A stretch of 64,000 nt of DNA from contig CANEZP010000003.1 in assembly GCA_947444305.1 (NCBI GenBank), positions 62,001 to 126,000 on the forward strand. Direction: 5' to 3'. Under the pieces are notes generated by a model. It had not been told where the DNA came from and ran no database searches. It saw only the letters and a list, made by a program, of their open reading frames with translations. The stretch comes from Pseudobdellovibrionaceae bacterium. Its GTDB lineage: Bacteria > Bdellovibrionota > Bdellovibrionia > Bdellovibrionales > UBA1609. Made by a program: the position numbers and the translations under genes. The number at the start of each line of letters is the position of its first letter. Position 1 is the first letter of the stretch. Shown piece after piece: positions 43,544-52,130 of the stretch.

Positions 43544-44400
43544 GCTTTGAAATCCTTGTGAAATTTTTCGTCGAGGTAAGTGAGCGGCAATCGCAGATCA
43601 GGAGTCGCGAGAATTCCCATCCAATGCAGAGCCATCTTCACCGGGATCGGATTCGCCTCGATGTAGAGGTACTTCATCAGCTCGGCGTACTTCGCTTTGT
43701 ATTCGGTCGCGGCGTCGGCGTCGCCGGCACGTTGAAGAAAGTCCTTCATATCTTTGCCGATGAGGTGAGAGCTAACGGAGATCACCCCGTGCCCGCCTTT
43801 CGCGCAAAAATCTACGTAAGTCCCGTCATCACCCGAAAGTAGAACAAAGGACGGAGCCGAAACGTCTTTCACCCTGCGTAAGACGTCCATGTTGCCGGAG
43901 GCTTCTTTAATGCCGGCGATATTCTCAACCCGGCTGAGGAAGCCGATCGTCTCGGGCTCGAGCGTGGCCACCGTTCGTGAGGGAACGTTATACGTAATGA
44001 CCGGGACGCGTGAAATTTTCGCGACTTCTTTGAAGTGGGTTAGGAGACCGCGTTGCGGAGGCTTATTGTAATAAGGCACGACGACCAACACGGCGTCAGC
44101 GCCCCACTTGCCGACTTCAAGCGTGAACTCGACCGTTTGCGCGGTGGAATTAAAACCGGTGCCCACGATGATCGGAACTTGGCCGCCGACCTCCGCTTTA
44201 ACGAAATCAAAAATTTCCCAAACTTCACGGCGTGAAAGCGTCGGGCTTTCGCCGGTCGTACCGTTCACGACGAAGCCGCCGATACCTTGATCGAGCTGGA
44301 ACGTTAAAAGTTTTTTGAGCGAGTCGTAATCAACTTCGCCGTCTTGGAACGGCGTTACCAGCGCGGTGATTACGCCGCCGAATTTATTTCCGGGCGTCAT
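43516..44400 (-). CDS. dapA: 4-hydroxy-tetrahydrodipicolinate synthase
   Basis: 294 residues from ATG 44400, chosen because GAGGA lies seven bases upstream; the in-frame ATG at 44412 is an alternative. DapA condenses pyruvate with aspartate semialdehyde. The TIM barrel shows GTTGESPTLSRRE, the Tyr in TYNVPSRT, and the Schiff-base Lys in AGIKEASGNM (about 163). It overlaps the lipoprotein gene upstream by 17 bases and dapB downstream by 28. The product feeds murein and lysine. Confidence 0.96.
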   Translation of the reverse strand: MTPGNKFGGVITALVTPFQDGEVDYDSLKKLLTFQLDQGIGGFVVNGTTGESPTLSRREVWEIFDFVKAEVGGQVPIIVGTGFNSTAQTVEFTLEVGKWGADAVLVVVPYYNKPPQRGLLTHFKEVAKISRVPVITYNVPSRTVATLEPETIGFLSRVENIAGIKEASGNMDVLRRVKDVSAPSFVLLSGDDGTYVDFCAKGGHGVISVSSHLIGKDMKDFLQRAGDADAATEYKAKYAELMKYLYIEANPIPVKMALHWMGILATPDLRLPLTYLDEKFHKDFKACLENLGLL

Positions 44401-44629
44401 CTTCATCCTCATCTTCGCCGTCGGTTTTATCTACCGGCTTTGCCGGCACGGTTCTGTTCTTTTCTATTTTAAGATCCTCCGTCGCTCGCTTGTACGTCGG
44501 ACGGCCGCGGCCAAGCTCAACCGGTTTCTCGGGCGGCAAGGGATCACCTTTTACACCGCACGCGCCGATGACAAGGAGCCCGGCGGCGACGAGAGTTGCG
44601 CTACAAACTTTTCTTTTTGACCAATTCAT
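44384..44629 (-). CDS. LptM-like small lipoprotein
   Basis: 81 residues. A signal peptide ends with GAC (lipobox IGAC) and the mature start is CGVKGDPLPPEKP, the pattern of LptM/YifL lipoproteins, which help the LptD assembly of the LPS translocon. The C-terminal 40 residues are acidic and disordered (EDEDEDDARK). It overlaps the TPR gene by 29 bases and dapA by 17, a tight chain TPR-lptM-dapA-dapB. Confidence 0.75.
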   Translation of the reverse strand: MNWSKRKVCSATLVAAGLLVIGACGVKGDPLPPEKPVELGRGRPTYKRATEDLKIEKNRTVPAKPVDKTDGEDEDEDDARK

Positions 44630-45443
44630 CCTCGGCCTCCTTCAAAGCGGCGCAAAGACGCGGCTCGAACGCATATTTTTTCTTTTCGCGAACGGTTGTG
44701 GCTTTGCACAACGAAACGTATTTCTGCAAAAACGGTTCGGAATCTTTATTCATCTCGGTCGCCGCTTTGGCGAGCAGTAAATAACTCTCCGGAAACTGCG
44801 AGTTCTCTTCGGTGAGCTTGAAAAGTGCGTCGAAGGCCCGTTTGTAGGATTTCTGTTGAATGGCTTCGCCCGCGTTCAGGTACTGAACAAAAGATTCTTC
44901 CCACTTATCGAGGGCGGGCAATGACTTCGCTTTTTCTCGAAAAGCTTCGAGGTTTGGCTTGCAGCTCAGCGCACGCAATTCTAGGACCGCGCTTTCGCCG
45001 TCGGTTGGATTCATCTTTCGTGCGTCGCTAAGAGTTTGCACGGCCCCTTCGCAATCCAACTTGATCATCTGGATGCGCGCAATGTTGTTAAGAACCTGGA
45101 GATTGTGATCTTCAAGATTGAGCGCGTCCTTGAATTGGGCGAGCGCCATATCGGGGGTGTCCCACATGGAACTTTGACCCGCTTCAAAAATTTTTTGGCC
45201 TTTGTCGGTAAAGAACATTCTCGAAATTTGTTTAAGCGCTTCGGCCAGCTTAAGACGCCCCTTGCCGCCGGCCGGTTGGTCCTGCCAGGCACGGTTGAGC
45301 ACGGAACAGGCATCGACGCGATTTTTCTTTAGCGCAAGAGCCTGCGCTTGTTCGACGGCGCTGCTCACCGCATCGATCGCCGGTGCGGCAAAAGCAAAAA
45401 ACAAATTGAAGCTAAGAATGAGGATAAATAGTAACCGGCGCAT
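44601..45443 (-). CDS. Secreted TPR protein
   Basis: 280 residues. Signal MRRLLFILILSFNLFFAFA, then several degenerate TPR units (ALAQFKDALNLEDHNLQVLN around 106-125, ALFKLTEENSQFPESYLLLA near 212-231). It would be periplasmic. It heads the run toward LptM-like lipoprotein, dapA and dapB. Role unknown. Confidence 0.7.
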   Translation of the reverse strand: MRRLLFILILSFNLFFAFAAPAIDAVSSAVEQAQALALKKNRVDACSVLNRAWQDQPAGGKGRLKLAEALKQISRMFFTDKGQKIFEAGQSSMWDTPDMALAQFKDALNLEDHNLQVLNNIARIQMIKLDCEGAVQTLSDARKMNPTDGESAVLELRALSCKPNLEAFREKAKSLPALDKWEESFVQYLNAGEAIQQKSYKRAFDALFKLTEENSQFPESYLLLAKAATEMNKDSEPFLQKYVSLCKATTVREKKKYAFEPRLCAALKEAEDELVKKKSL

Positions 45444-45512
45444 CGGGCTCGAACATAGCAGCCGGGCCGTGAAAAAGTCTATTCACTTGGTGGAATTTGC
45501 GGACGCTGTTTT

Positions 45513-45535
45513 GAGCGGCGGGGAAACCGCCGCTC
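45513..45535 (-). terminator. 9-bp hairpin after ftsK
   Basis: GAGCGGCGG, loop GGAAA, CCGCCGCTC, only four bases after the ftsK stop on the minus strand; no U-run. Confidence 0.4.
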
Positions 45536-45538
45536 CGA

Positions 45539-48016
45539 TCATCGTTTTTCGGCAGGGAATTCGCGCACCAAAACTTGGCGTGGCTTTGAACCGTTCGAGG
45601 GTCCGACGACCCCTTCCTGCTCAAAAATCTCGATCATCCGCGCCGCGCGCGGGTAGCCTAAGCGAAATTTGCGTTGCAAGAGAGAAGCGCTGACTTCTTT
45701 TTGCGACGCGACCCACGCGATCACTTCGTCGTAACGGTCATCTTTGATTTCGTCGCCGAATTCATCGACGTCTCCACCGCCGGCCTCGGCGCCCGTCGTG
45801 CCGTCCATATCGAATCCGCCGCCGGAACCTTCGATCGCTTTAAGCGCGATCGCGTCGTACTCAGGTTCGCCTTGATCGCGCCAAGTTTGCACGACCGCCG
45901 CGATTTCCGGTTCCGAAAGATAAGGGCCGTGGTGACGCTCGGGTTTCGAAACGCCCGGCGCCAGGAACAGCATGTCTCCGCGCGCGAGCAGACGTTCGGC
46001 GCCGCCTTCATCCAAGATAATCCGTGAATCCATTTTACTCTGAACTTTGAAACTGATGCGGCCGGGAATGTTCGTCTTGATCAACCCGGTAACGACATCT
46101 TTACGCGGGGACTGCATCGCGAGCACCAAGTGAATCCCGCACGCGCGCGCCATCTGCGCGAGCCTTACGACCGCTTGCTCGACGTTGATTTTGTCGACGG
46201 CCATTAAGTCCCCGAACTCTTCCACTACGATAACGATATAAGGAAGCGGCGCGAAGTAATACGAGTTCGGGTGAAAAGCGCCTTCGAGCGCTTCGATAAC
46301 CTGAGTGTGCTCGGCGGTTTTTTCGGTCGTCATTTTTTCGACGATTTCGTTGAATGCTTCGAGACCGCGCGCGCCGAACTTAGACATGGAACGGTAGCGT
46401 TTTTCCATCTCGCGAATTGCCCAGCGCAGAGCGCCCACGGCTTTTTTGGCTTCGCGGATCGGCGGCATCACCAAATGCGGAATCTCCGCGAAGGCGGCAA
46501 GATCCACCTGTTTCGGATCGACCAATATTAGCTTAAGCGTTTTCGGCGAGTGGCGGAATAAGAGCCCGGTAATCATCGCGACGACGAAGACCGATTTACC
46601 CGAGCCGGTGGATCCCGCGACGAGTAAGTGCGGCATCTTTCTTAAATCGACGATTTTAGGTTCGCCGTCGGCTTTTCGCCCTAGAGCGACGGGTAACTTC
46701 ATTTCCTCGTTCCAGAATTGCTCTTGCGAAATAATGTCTTTCGCAAAAACGGATTCGCGCGAAGAGTTCGAGGTTTCGATCCCCACCACGTCACGGCCCG
46801 GGATCGGCGCAACGATACGAACCGACTCACTAGACAACGCGAGCGAAAGATCGTCCGCCAATTCGGTGATCTTCGAAATTTTTACGTCGGGCGCGGGTTT
46901 AAATTCGAACATCGTCACGGCGGGGCCGGGCTTGATGCCCACCACTTCGCCGCGCACCGAAAACTGGGCCAGCTTCTCAACCAGCAAGCGGGCTTTTCCT
47001 TTAATCTCGCGCTCGTCTAGGCGAGTGCGCGAACTGGGCGGATCCTCAAGCAACGAGAGCTTCGGCAAATCCCAATTCGCCACGCGGCGCTCGATCCGCA
47101 CGGGGATCGATTTTTTAGGCTTAGAAATACTGAACTGTTCTTTCAAAAAACCCGTGATCGGCGCGGCGAGACTTGGCCCGTCATCTTCTTCGGTCTCTTC
47201 GGGTTCATTGAGGTTGCCGATGAGCTGTTCGGTACTCGAAGCGGCGCGGGCTTGTTTCGGCGATTCGATCTCCGCCTCATCATCCTCAATCTCATCGTCG
47301 TCATCTTGTTGAACGCGCTTACCGGAAACTTCCGGCGAGATCTTAAAAAATTTCTGGGTACCGGAAGCATTTGAAATCGTTGCCGCCCGAACCGAGACGG
47401 GTCGCAAGGCGGGCGCACGCATCAGGTAAGTGAATCCCGCTTTGCTCGCGTTCCACCAAATGGCGAACGCATCGCTGATTTGTTCACGCGGGCGCTGCAC
47501 AATTTCGGACCAAGTGCGATCGGTGTAAAACACGAGAAGGGCGGCGAGCGACGTCCATAGGAAAATGGCGAGCCCAACCTGATTCACGGCGGTAATCATC
47601 GCGCGCGTTAGGGCGTAACCGATCCAACCGCCAACGCGGATTTGACCCGAATAAAAGCGCACATCGCCTAAGTGCAAACTCAATAGGGCGGTGACGTTGA
47701 TCAGTAAAAACAGATCCATCCACCAGTGCGTTTGCTCAGCCTTCTTAGGCAATTTGCCGCGAAAATGAAAAAATGACCGGCGCGTGCAACCTAAGATCAG
47801 CACCCACGCGGGCAATCCGAAACCTTGGTACAAGATGTCCGAAAGGAAGGAACCCAAATAACCGCACAGGTTCCGCGGACTCGCCTTCGCCACGAGCGAA
47901 TTGAGAGATGGATCGTGCGGAGAATAGCTCGCCAGGCTTGCTGCAAGGAACACGGCGAGGCCCAACCAGAACAAACCGCTGAGGTCCCCGCGGTACTTTT
48001 CAAATAAACGTTTCAT
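45539..48016 (-). CDS. ftsK: DNA translocase FtsK/SpoIIIE
   Basis: 825 residues. Four N-terminal membrane helices (about 15-35, 60-75, 95-120, 140-175) anchor it at the septum; the acidic linker (DDDDEIEDDEAEIESPK) is followed by the alpha/beta motor with Walker A AGSTGSGKSVF (about 472), DPKQVDLAAF, and MARACGIHLVLAMQSPRKDV, and a C-terminal gamma winged-helix domain (ASLLQRKFRLGYPRAARMI) that reads KOPS-type sequences. It pumps chromosome DNA and loads dimer resolution at division. The linker is short, giving a compact FtsK. Confidence 0.97.
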   Translation of the reverse strand: MKRLFEKYRGDLSGLFWLGLAVFLAASLASYSPHDPSLNSLVAKASPRNLCGYLGSFLSDILYQGFGLPAWVLILGCTRRSFFHFRGKLPKKAEQTHWWMDLFLLINVTALLSLHLGDVRFYSGQIRVGGWIGYALTRAMITAVNQVGLAIFLWTSLAALLVFYTDRTWSEIVQRPREQISDAFAIWWNASKAGFTYLMRAPALRPVSVRAATISNASGTQKFFKISPEVSGKRVQQDDDDEIEDDEAEIESPKQARAASSTEQLIGNLNEPEETEEDDGPSLAAPITGFLKEQFSISKPKKSIPVRIERRVANWDLPKLSLLEDPPSSRTRLDEREIKGKARLLVEKLAQFSVRGEVVGIKPGPAVTMFEFKPAPDVKISKITELADDLSLALSSESVRIVAPIPGRDVVGIETSNSSRESVFAKDIISQEQFWNEEMKLPVALGRKADGEPKIVDLRKMPHLLVAGSTGSGKSVFVVAMITGLLFRHSPKTLKLILVDPKQVDLAAFAEIPHLVMPPIREAKKAVGALRWAIREMEKRYRSMSKFGARGLEAFNEIVEKMTTEKTAEHTQVIEALEGAFHPNSYYFAPLPYIVIVVEEFGDLMAVDKINVEQAVVRLAQMARACGIHLVLAMQSPRKDVVTGLIKTNIPGRISFKVQSKMDSRIILDEGGAERLLARGDMLFLAPGVSKPERHHGPYLSEPEIAAVVQTWRDQGEPEYDAIALKAIEGSGGGFDMDGTTGAEAGGGDVDEFGDEIKDDRYDEVIAWVASQKEVSASLLQRKFRLGYPRAARMIEIFEQEGVVGPSNGSKPRQVLVREFPAEKR

Positions 48017-48095
48017 TACGGTAGTTTATGGGAGGGGATTTGGGATTGAAAGTCTGGATTTAGATCTGACGGTGTAGTAGGACTTTAGCCCTTAT

Positions 48096-48761
48096 ATGAC
48101 AACCGACCCGGCCCTCTCCAAAACCATTAAGATCAACGAGATCTTCTTCAGCATTCAAGGTGAATCCTCGTACGCAGGATTCCCGACGGTTTTCGTGCGA
48201 ACCAGCGGTTGTCACCTGCGCTGCACGTACTGCGACACGACCTACGCGTATCACCAAGGTGACGCTATGAGCGTCGAACAAATCTTGGCGCAAATCGCGA
48301 AGCATCCCGCGAAATATGTTTGCGTTACCGGCGGCGAACCTTTGCTCCAGTCCGCAACACTAGACCTTATGACGTTGCTCTGCGACCGCGGATATAAAGT
48401 ATCTTTAGAAACCAGCGGCGATAAAGACTGCGCAAAGGTCGACGCGCGCGTTAAAAAAATCATCGACGTAAAAACCCCCGATAGCGGTGAGGCCCAAGCC
48501 TTTTGCCCAGACAATTTAAAATTCGCCGATGCGGACACCGAATTTAAATTCGTGATCTGTTCCGAAAAGGATTTTACCTGGGCCGAAGAGTTCTCGATGC
48601 GCAAACGACTTTTCGAAAAATCAAACGTTTTATACAGCCCATCATTTAAAACGGTGAACGAAAGATGGCTGGCGGAGAGAATACTCAGTGCCCAGTCGCA
48701 GGCGCGGCTGCAATTGCAGATGCACAAATATATTTGGCCGCACACCACTCGCGGAGTTTGA
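48096..48761 (+). CDS. queE: 7-carboxy-7-deazaguanine synthase
   Basis: 221 residues of a radical SAM enzyme. QueE converts 6-carboxytetrahydropterin to CDG for queuosine biosynthesis. The cluster motif is CHLRCTYC (Cys39, 43, 46), preceded by FFSIQGESSYAGFPTVFVR, the typical QueE start, and followed by VCVTGGEPLLQ. No other queuosine gene is visible in the window. It diverges from ftsK with a short gap. Confidence 0.93.
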   Translation: MTTDPALSKTIKINEIFFSIQGESSYAGFPTVFVRTSGCHLRCTYCDTTYAYHQGDAMSVEQILAQIAKHPAKYVCVTGGEPLLQSATLDLMTLLCDRGYKVSLETSGDKDCAKVDARVKKIIDVKTPDSGEAQAFCPDNLKFADADTEFKFVICSEKDFTWAEEFSMRKRLFEKSNVLYSPSFKTVNERWLAERILSAQSQARLQLQMHKYIWPHTTRGV

Positions 48762-48830
48762 CCGCCCTTCCGTTTTCACATACAAACTCCTCTCTTGATC
48801 TGTCTATTGCCTGTGGGGGATTCGGTTCAA

Positions 48831-49139
48831 ATGACTCCGACTGTGAACAGCTCTGATAATCTTCTCGTCGCAAATCTTCAAACGGTCAGCCTCGAGAAAC
48901 TTGTACGTTCAAAATTAGAAGTTCTTTTCCAGCAACAGCACGAAGCTCAGGTTGAGCTCGATGGCTTGCACAAGATCGTCCTCGAACAAGTTGAAAAGCC
49001 TTTGATCGAACTCGCGCTGCGCGTTTACAACGGTAACCAGGTCAAGACCGCGAAAATGCTCGGCATCAATCGCAATACCCTCAAGAAAAAAATCGACAGC
49101 TATAAAATCCGCGTCAGAAATAAAACTGCCCCCATCTAA
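48831..49139 (+). CDS. Fis-type helix-turn-helix protein
   Basis: 102 residues from ATG 48831. The C-terminal 45 residues (IELALRVYNGNQVKTAKMLG then INRNTLKKKIDSYKI) are a Fis/NtrC-type DNA-binding domain. The N-terminus (about 20-60) is a helical dimerisation segment like that of Fis. With no receiver or AAA domain it is a stand-alone nucleoid- or promoter-binding protein. It lies between queE and dnaB. The GGGGGATT before the start is only a poor ribosome site. Confidence 0.85.
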   Translation: MTPTVNSSDNLLVANLQTVSLEKLVRSKLEVLFQQQHEAQVELDGLHKIVLEQVEKPLIELALRVYNGNQVKTAKMLGINRNTLKKKIDSYKIRVRNKTAPI

Positions 49140-49291
49140 AATAACCATTTTGCAATAACGCGCAAATGGCCTGTTGACGTACCTCTTAGGTTCTAGAGAT
49201 CATCGATTTTCACCATGATTTTGCATCAGCGAGCCAACATGTTTTGCACCTTGAATTAGGCTCGCACATTCGTTCTCCATTCCGTTTGATA

Positions 49292-49350
49292 TTGCGGATG
49301 CTTGGTTAAGCATCCTGGAAATTGCGGAGGCTTAGTTAGGCCTCACTTAT
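49292..49350 (+). repeat. Two tandem ~30-bp hairpin units before dnaB
   Basis: Unit 1 contains GGATGCTT-ggtt-AAGCATCC (49297-49316). Unit 2 contains GAGGC-ttagttag-GCCTC (49328-49345). Both share the frame ATTGCGGA-GCTT-GTTA-GC-TC. The changes between them keep base pairing, so the hairpin structure rather than the sequence is preserved. Confidence 0.65.
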
Positions 49351-49365
49351 GGATCTGAAGGGATT

Positions 49366-50781
49366 ATGGAAAATAGACTACCTCCGCAAAACGTTGATGC
49401 GGAGAAATCGATTTTGGGTGGACTGATGCTCGAGCAAGAAGCTTGGGATGAAGTTTCCGAAATTTTGATCGAAGAAGATTTCTACAAGCCCGCGCACCGC
49501 AAGATTTTTGCCGGTATTCGCGAGCTACACCGCCGTGAGATGCCGTCGGATCTAGTCACCGTCTCCAACTTACTTATGGAGAAAGGTGAGCTTGAGAGCC
49601 TCGGTGGGGCCGCCTACCTGGCCGAGATGATCGATCAGACTCCGAGCACCGCGAATATTTCGACCTACGCTAAAATCGTTCAAGAAAAATCATTGCTCCG
49701 AAAAGTGATCACCGCGAGCGGGGAATTCGTCGATCAAGCCTACAGCCAAGAATTTGAAAACATGGCCGCGTTCCTGGATTCGATGGAAGCACGCGTGTTC
49801 CAGTTGGCCGAAGGCAAAAACACTTCCGGTCTGATCGACGCCAGCGAGTTGGTCAAACTCAGCCTCGAGAAAATCGAAAGCCTGTATGCCAACCAAATGT
49901 TGGTCACCGGGGTGCCCAGCGGTTTCAACGATCTCGACGAACTCACCGCGGGCTTTCATCCCGGTGAATTAACGATTATCGCCGCACGTCCTTCCATGGG
50001 TAAGACCGCTTTCTCGTTGAACATAGCTATTCACGCCGCCCTTCGCGAAAAAAAGAAAGTCGCTTACTTCTCGGTCGAGATGGGTAAAGAGCAGGTTATG
50101 GTGCGATGCCTGGCCTCGGCCGCGCGTATACGCCTCGGTGATCTACGTATCGGTAAGATCGACGACCAAGCATGGCCACGGTTAATCAACACGGCCGCAT
50201 CCATTTCCGAGACCGGAATCTTTATCGACGACACCTCGGGCGTTTCGCCTTTCGATATCCGCGCCAAATGCCGGCGAATGAAAGCCAAGCACGGGCTCGA
50301 CATGATCATGATCGATTATTTGCAGCTCATGTCGATGAAGCAAAAGTTCGATTCTCGCGAACGAGAGGTTTCCGAAATTTCTAAATTGCTCAAATCCATC
50401 GCGAAGGAATTGCAAGTTCCCGTCATCGCACTCGCGCAGCTTAACCGCGGCGTCGAAGGCCGTGCCGACCGTCGCCCGATGTTGTCTGACTTGCGCGAAT
50501 CAGGATCGATCGAGCAAGATGCTGATGTCATCATGATGATCTACCGCGAAGATTACTACGATCGCGATAACCCCGAGATCAAAGGCGTCGCCGAAATCAT
50601 CATCGGTAAGCAACGTAACGGTCCGACCGATACGGTAAAGCTGCGCTGGATGCCGGATTACGGTATTTTCGATAACCTCGTGCGCGGGCCCGAAGCCCCG
50701 ATGCCCGACAAACCCCCCACGCCGATCCGCCGTGGCGGCAAGCCGCAAAACTTCGCGCCGGGCGCGAGCGGCAACGCTTAA
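49366..50781 (+). CDS. dnaB: Replicative DNA helicase
   Basis: 471 residues, standard for DnaB. The hexameric helicase unwinds DNA at the replication fork. The N-terminal domain starts LPPQNVDAEKSILGGLMLE; the RecA-like motor has Walker A ARPSMGKTAFSLNIA (about 208), the Walker B region MIMIDYLQLM (about 308-317), and the arginine-finger area DLRESGSIEQDADV. A C-terminal Pro-rich tail follows. Ribosome site GAAGGG lies upstream of ATG 49366. Its stop abuts that of mepA. Confidence 0.97.
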   Translation: MENRLPPQNVDAEKSILGGLMLEQEAWDEVSEILIEEDFYKPAHRKIFAGIRELHRREMPSDLVTVSNLLMEKGELESLGGAAYLAEMIDQTPSTANISTYAKIVQEKSLLRKVITASGEFVDQAYSQEFENMAAFLDSMEARVFQLAEGKNTSGLIDASELVKLSLEKIESLYANQMLVTGVPSGFNDLDELTAGFHPGELTIIAARPSMGKTAFSLNIAIHAALREKKKVAYFSVEMGKEQVMVRCLASAARIRLGDLRIGKIDDQAWPRLINTAASISETGIFIDDTSGVSPFDIRAKCRRMKAKHGLDMIMIDYLQLMSMKQKFDSREREVSEISKLLKSIAKELQVPVIALAQLNRGVEGRADRRPMLSDLRESGSIEQDADVIMMIYREDYYDRDNPEIKGVAEIIIGKQRNGPTDTVKLRWMPDYGIFDNLVRGPEAPMPDKPPTPIRRGGKPQNFAPGASGNA

Positions 50782-51714
50782 TTATTCGATGCGTGCGCCG
50801 GCAACGGCGCCGACTAAATCGGCGCACTCGCCCGGTAGCTCGGCTTCGATCGGCACCGCCGGGGAAGGCGTCGTGAATTTCGCGATAATTTCTTTCGAAA
50901 ACCAACCGGCTAAATCTTTTTCTTCACACTCGATGCCGGCCGCAGGTTCCTGCGCAAAACATCCCGCTTCACTCAATGGGCATTTCAGACGCAAATGAAA
51001 ATGATCGTCGTGAAAAAACCAAGGCCGCAAACGCGCCAGGCGCGGGTCGTTCGGATATTGCGCGCACAATCTGCGCTTGACCGCGGCGTTCACGAAAATG
51101 CGCTCCGTCTCCGGCTGTCCCGCAAACCACATCAGCTGAGTCGCAAAAATGTCGTTCCACTTGCGCGGATCGAGATCTAAATAATCTTTGCGCAGCATAC
51201 TTTGTCCGTACAAATGTTCTCGCTCACGGTTCGTCATTTTTTTACGCGGCGGATATTTGTGAAACCAAACATCGGCGTCGAGTCCGCTCTGGTGCGAGGC
51301 GTGCCCGCCCGGCATCGGCCCGCCACGCGGTTGCGAAAGATCGCCGTAGAGCAACTTGGACTGCGCGCCTAGGGCCTCACCGCCACGTTTAAGAACCGCG
51401 GCTAGATTTGGGTGCGCGTAGTATCGGTTGCGGCTCAGGCGCACCATCTCGTAACCGGGTCCGCTTCTTGGCATCGGTATACCGCCGGCCAAGCAGCCTG
51501 CCGAGTAGGCGCCGAGCGCACGGGCTTCTCCCTTCGTCGGCGCCGAAACTTTAGCGAACGGATTGAGCCCTTTGGCGTTCGATACCTTATATTTAACCGG
51601 TAAGTCGGTCGGCACGACCTCGCCCGCGGGTCTTCGCGAACCGGTCGCGGGGCCGCGGATTTCTGAACCCGTCGTGCAGGCCGTTAGCAATAGCAAAAGG
51701 GCGAATCGCTTCAT
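50782..51714 (-). CDS. mepA: Penicillin-insensitive murein endopeptidase MepA-like lipoprotein
   Basis: 310 residues from ATG 51714 (MKRFALLLLLTACTTGSEI; lipobox LTAC). The LAS metallopeptidase ligands are visible: GGHASHQSGLDADVW (about 145-159, zinc His and Asp) and FFHDDHFHLRL (about 238-248). MepA cleaves D-Ala-meso-DAP cross-links in murein. Four extra Cys occur near the C-terminus. In E. coli MepA is periplasmic, not a lipoprotein, so the lipid anchor is a difference. Convergent with dnaB, adjacent stops. Confidence 0.93.
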   Translation of the reverse strand: MKRFALLLLLTACTTGSEIRGPATGSRRPAGEVVPTDLPVKYKVSNAKGLNPFAKVSAPTKGEARALGAYSAGCLAGGIPMPRSGPGYEMVRLSRNRYYAHPNLAAVLKRGGEALGAQSKLLYGDLSQPRGGPMPGGHASHQSGLDADVWFHKYPPRKKMTNREREHLYGQSMLRKDYLDLDPRKWNDIFATQLMWFAGQPETERIFVNAAVKRRLCAQYPNDPRLARLRPWFFHDDHFHLRLKCPLSEAGCFAQEPAAGIECEEKDLAGWFSKEIIAKFTTPSPAVPIEAELPGECADLVGAVAGARIE

Positions 51715-51846
51715 CGCCCAAGTGTAATACGACTTCACCCACGCTGCCTATCCGGACCTAAGACTAATCATTTCGACGGGGCTTTCCTTCGCTTAACCGA
51801 TTTGGTGGAATGATTTTGTCTTAGTAGAGACCCACGGAGGGGTTTG

Positions 51847-52056
51847 ATGGAAGGTTTAGCACTTTTAAAATTTTTGATTGAGTCCACCGGTCTACCCACC
51901 GAATCGGTCGAGCGTGAAATCAACGGCTTGGTCGCGAAGCACGGCTTAACGAACACCGAAGTCACTTTGGAAGACGTCCGCAATATCCTAACGAGCTATT
52001 TACAAGACACCTTAGTCGAAGCAAAGACCGCGCAAAACTCAGAAGCCGCGGGTTAG
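51847..52056 (+). CDS. Small acidic protein, unknown
   Basis: 69 residues from ATG 51847, with GGAGGGG well placed. It is probably helical (MEGLALLKFLIESTGLPTES, then LEDVRNILTSYLQDTL). No signal peptide or Cys. A helical pattern and short length suggest an adaptor or regulatory protein. No family recognised. Confidence 0.6.
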   Translation: MEGLALLKFLIESTGLPTESVEREINGLVAKHGLTNTEVTLEDVRNILTSYLQDTLVEAKTAQNSEAAG

Positions 52057-52103
52057 ATTCTAGACATCACTAAATAATTCGCGGCACGGCAATTGCTGAA
52101 GTG

Positions 52104-52129
52104 AGGCACACTCTTTAATTAAGGTGCCT
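52104..52129 (+). promoter_or_regulatory. Hairpin directly before a secreted-protein start
   Basis: AGGCAC (52104-52109) and GTGCCT (52124-52129) pair around a 14-base loop. The ATG follows at 52131, and the ribosome site AAGG (52121-52124) lies at the base of the loop. Confidence 0.35.
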
Positions 52130-52130
52130 G

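Noticed and set aside
46446-47312. A 288-residue plus-strand frame inside ftsK
   Set aside because: Antisense to a well-supported ftsK with conserved motifs; its Ser/Arg-rich composition is a complement effect.
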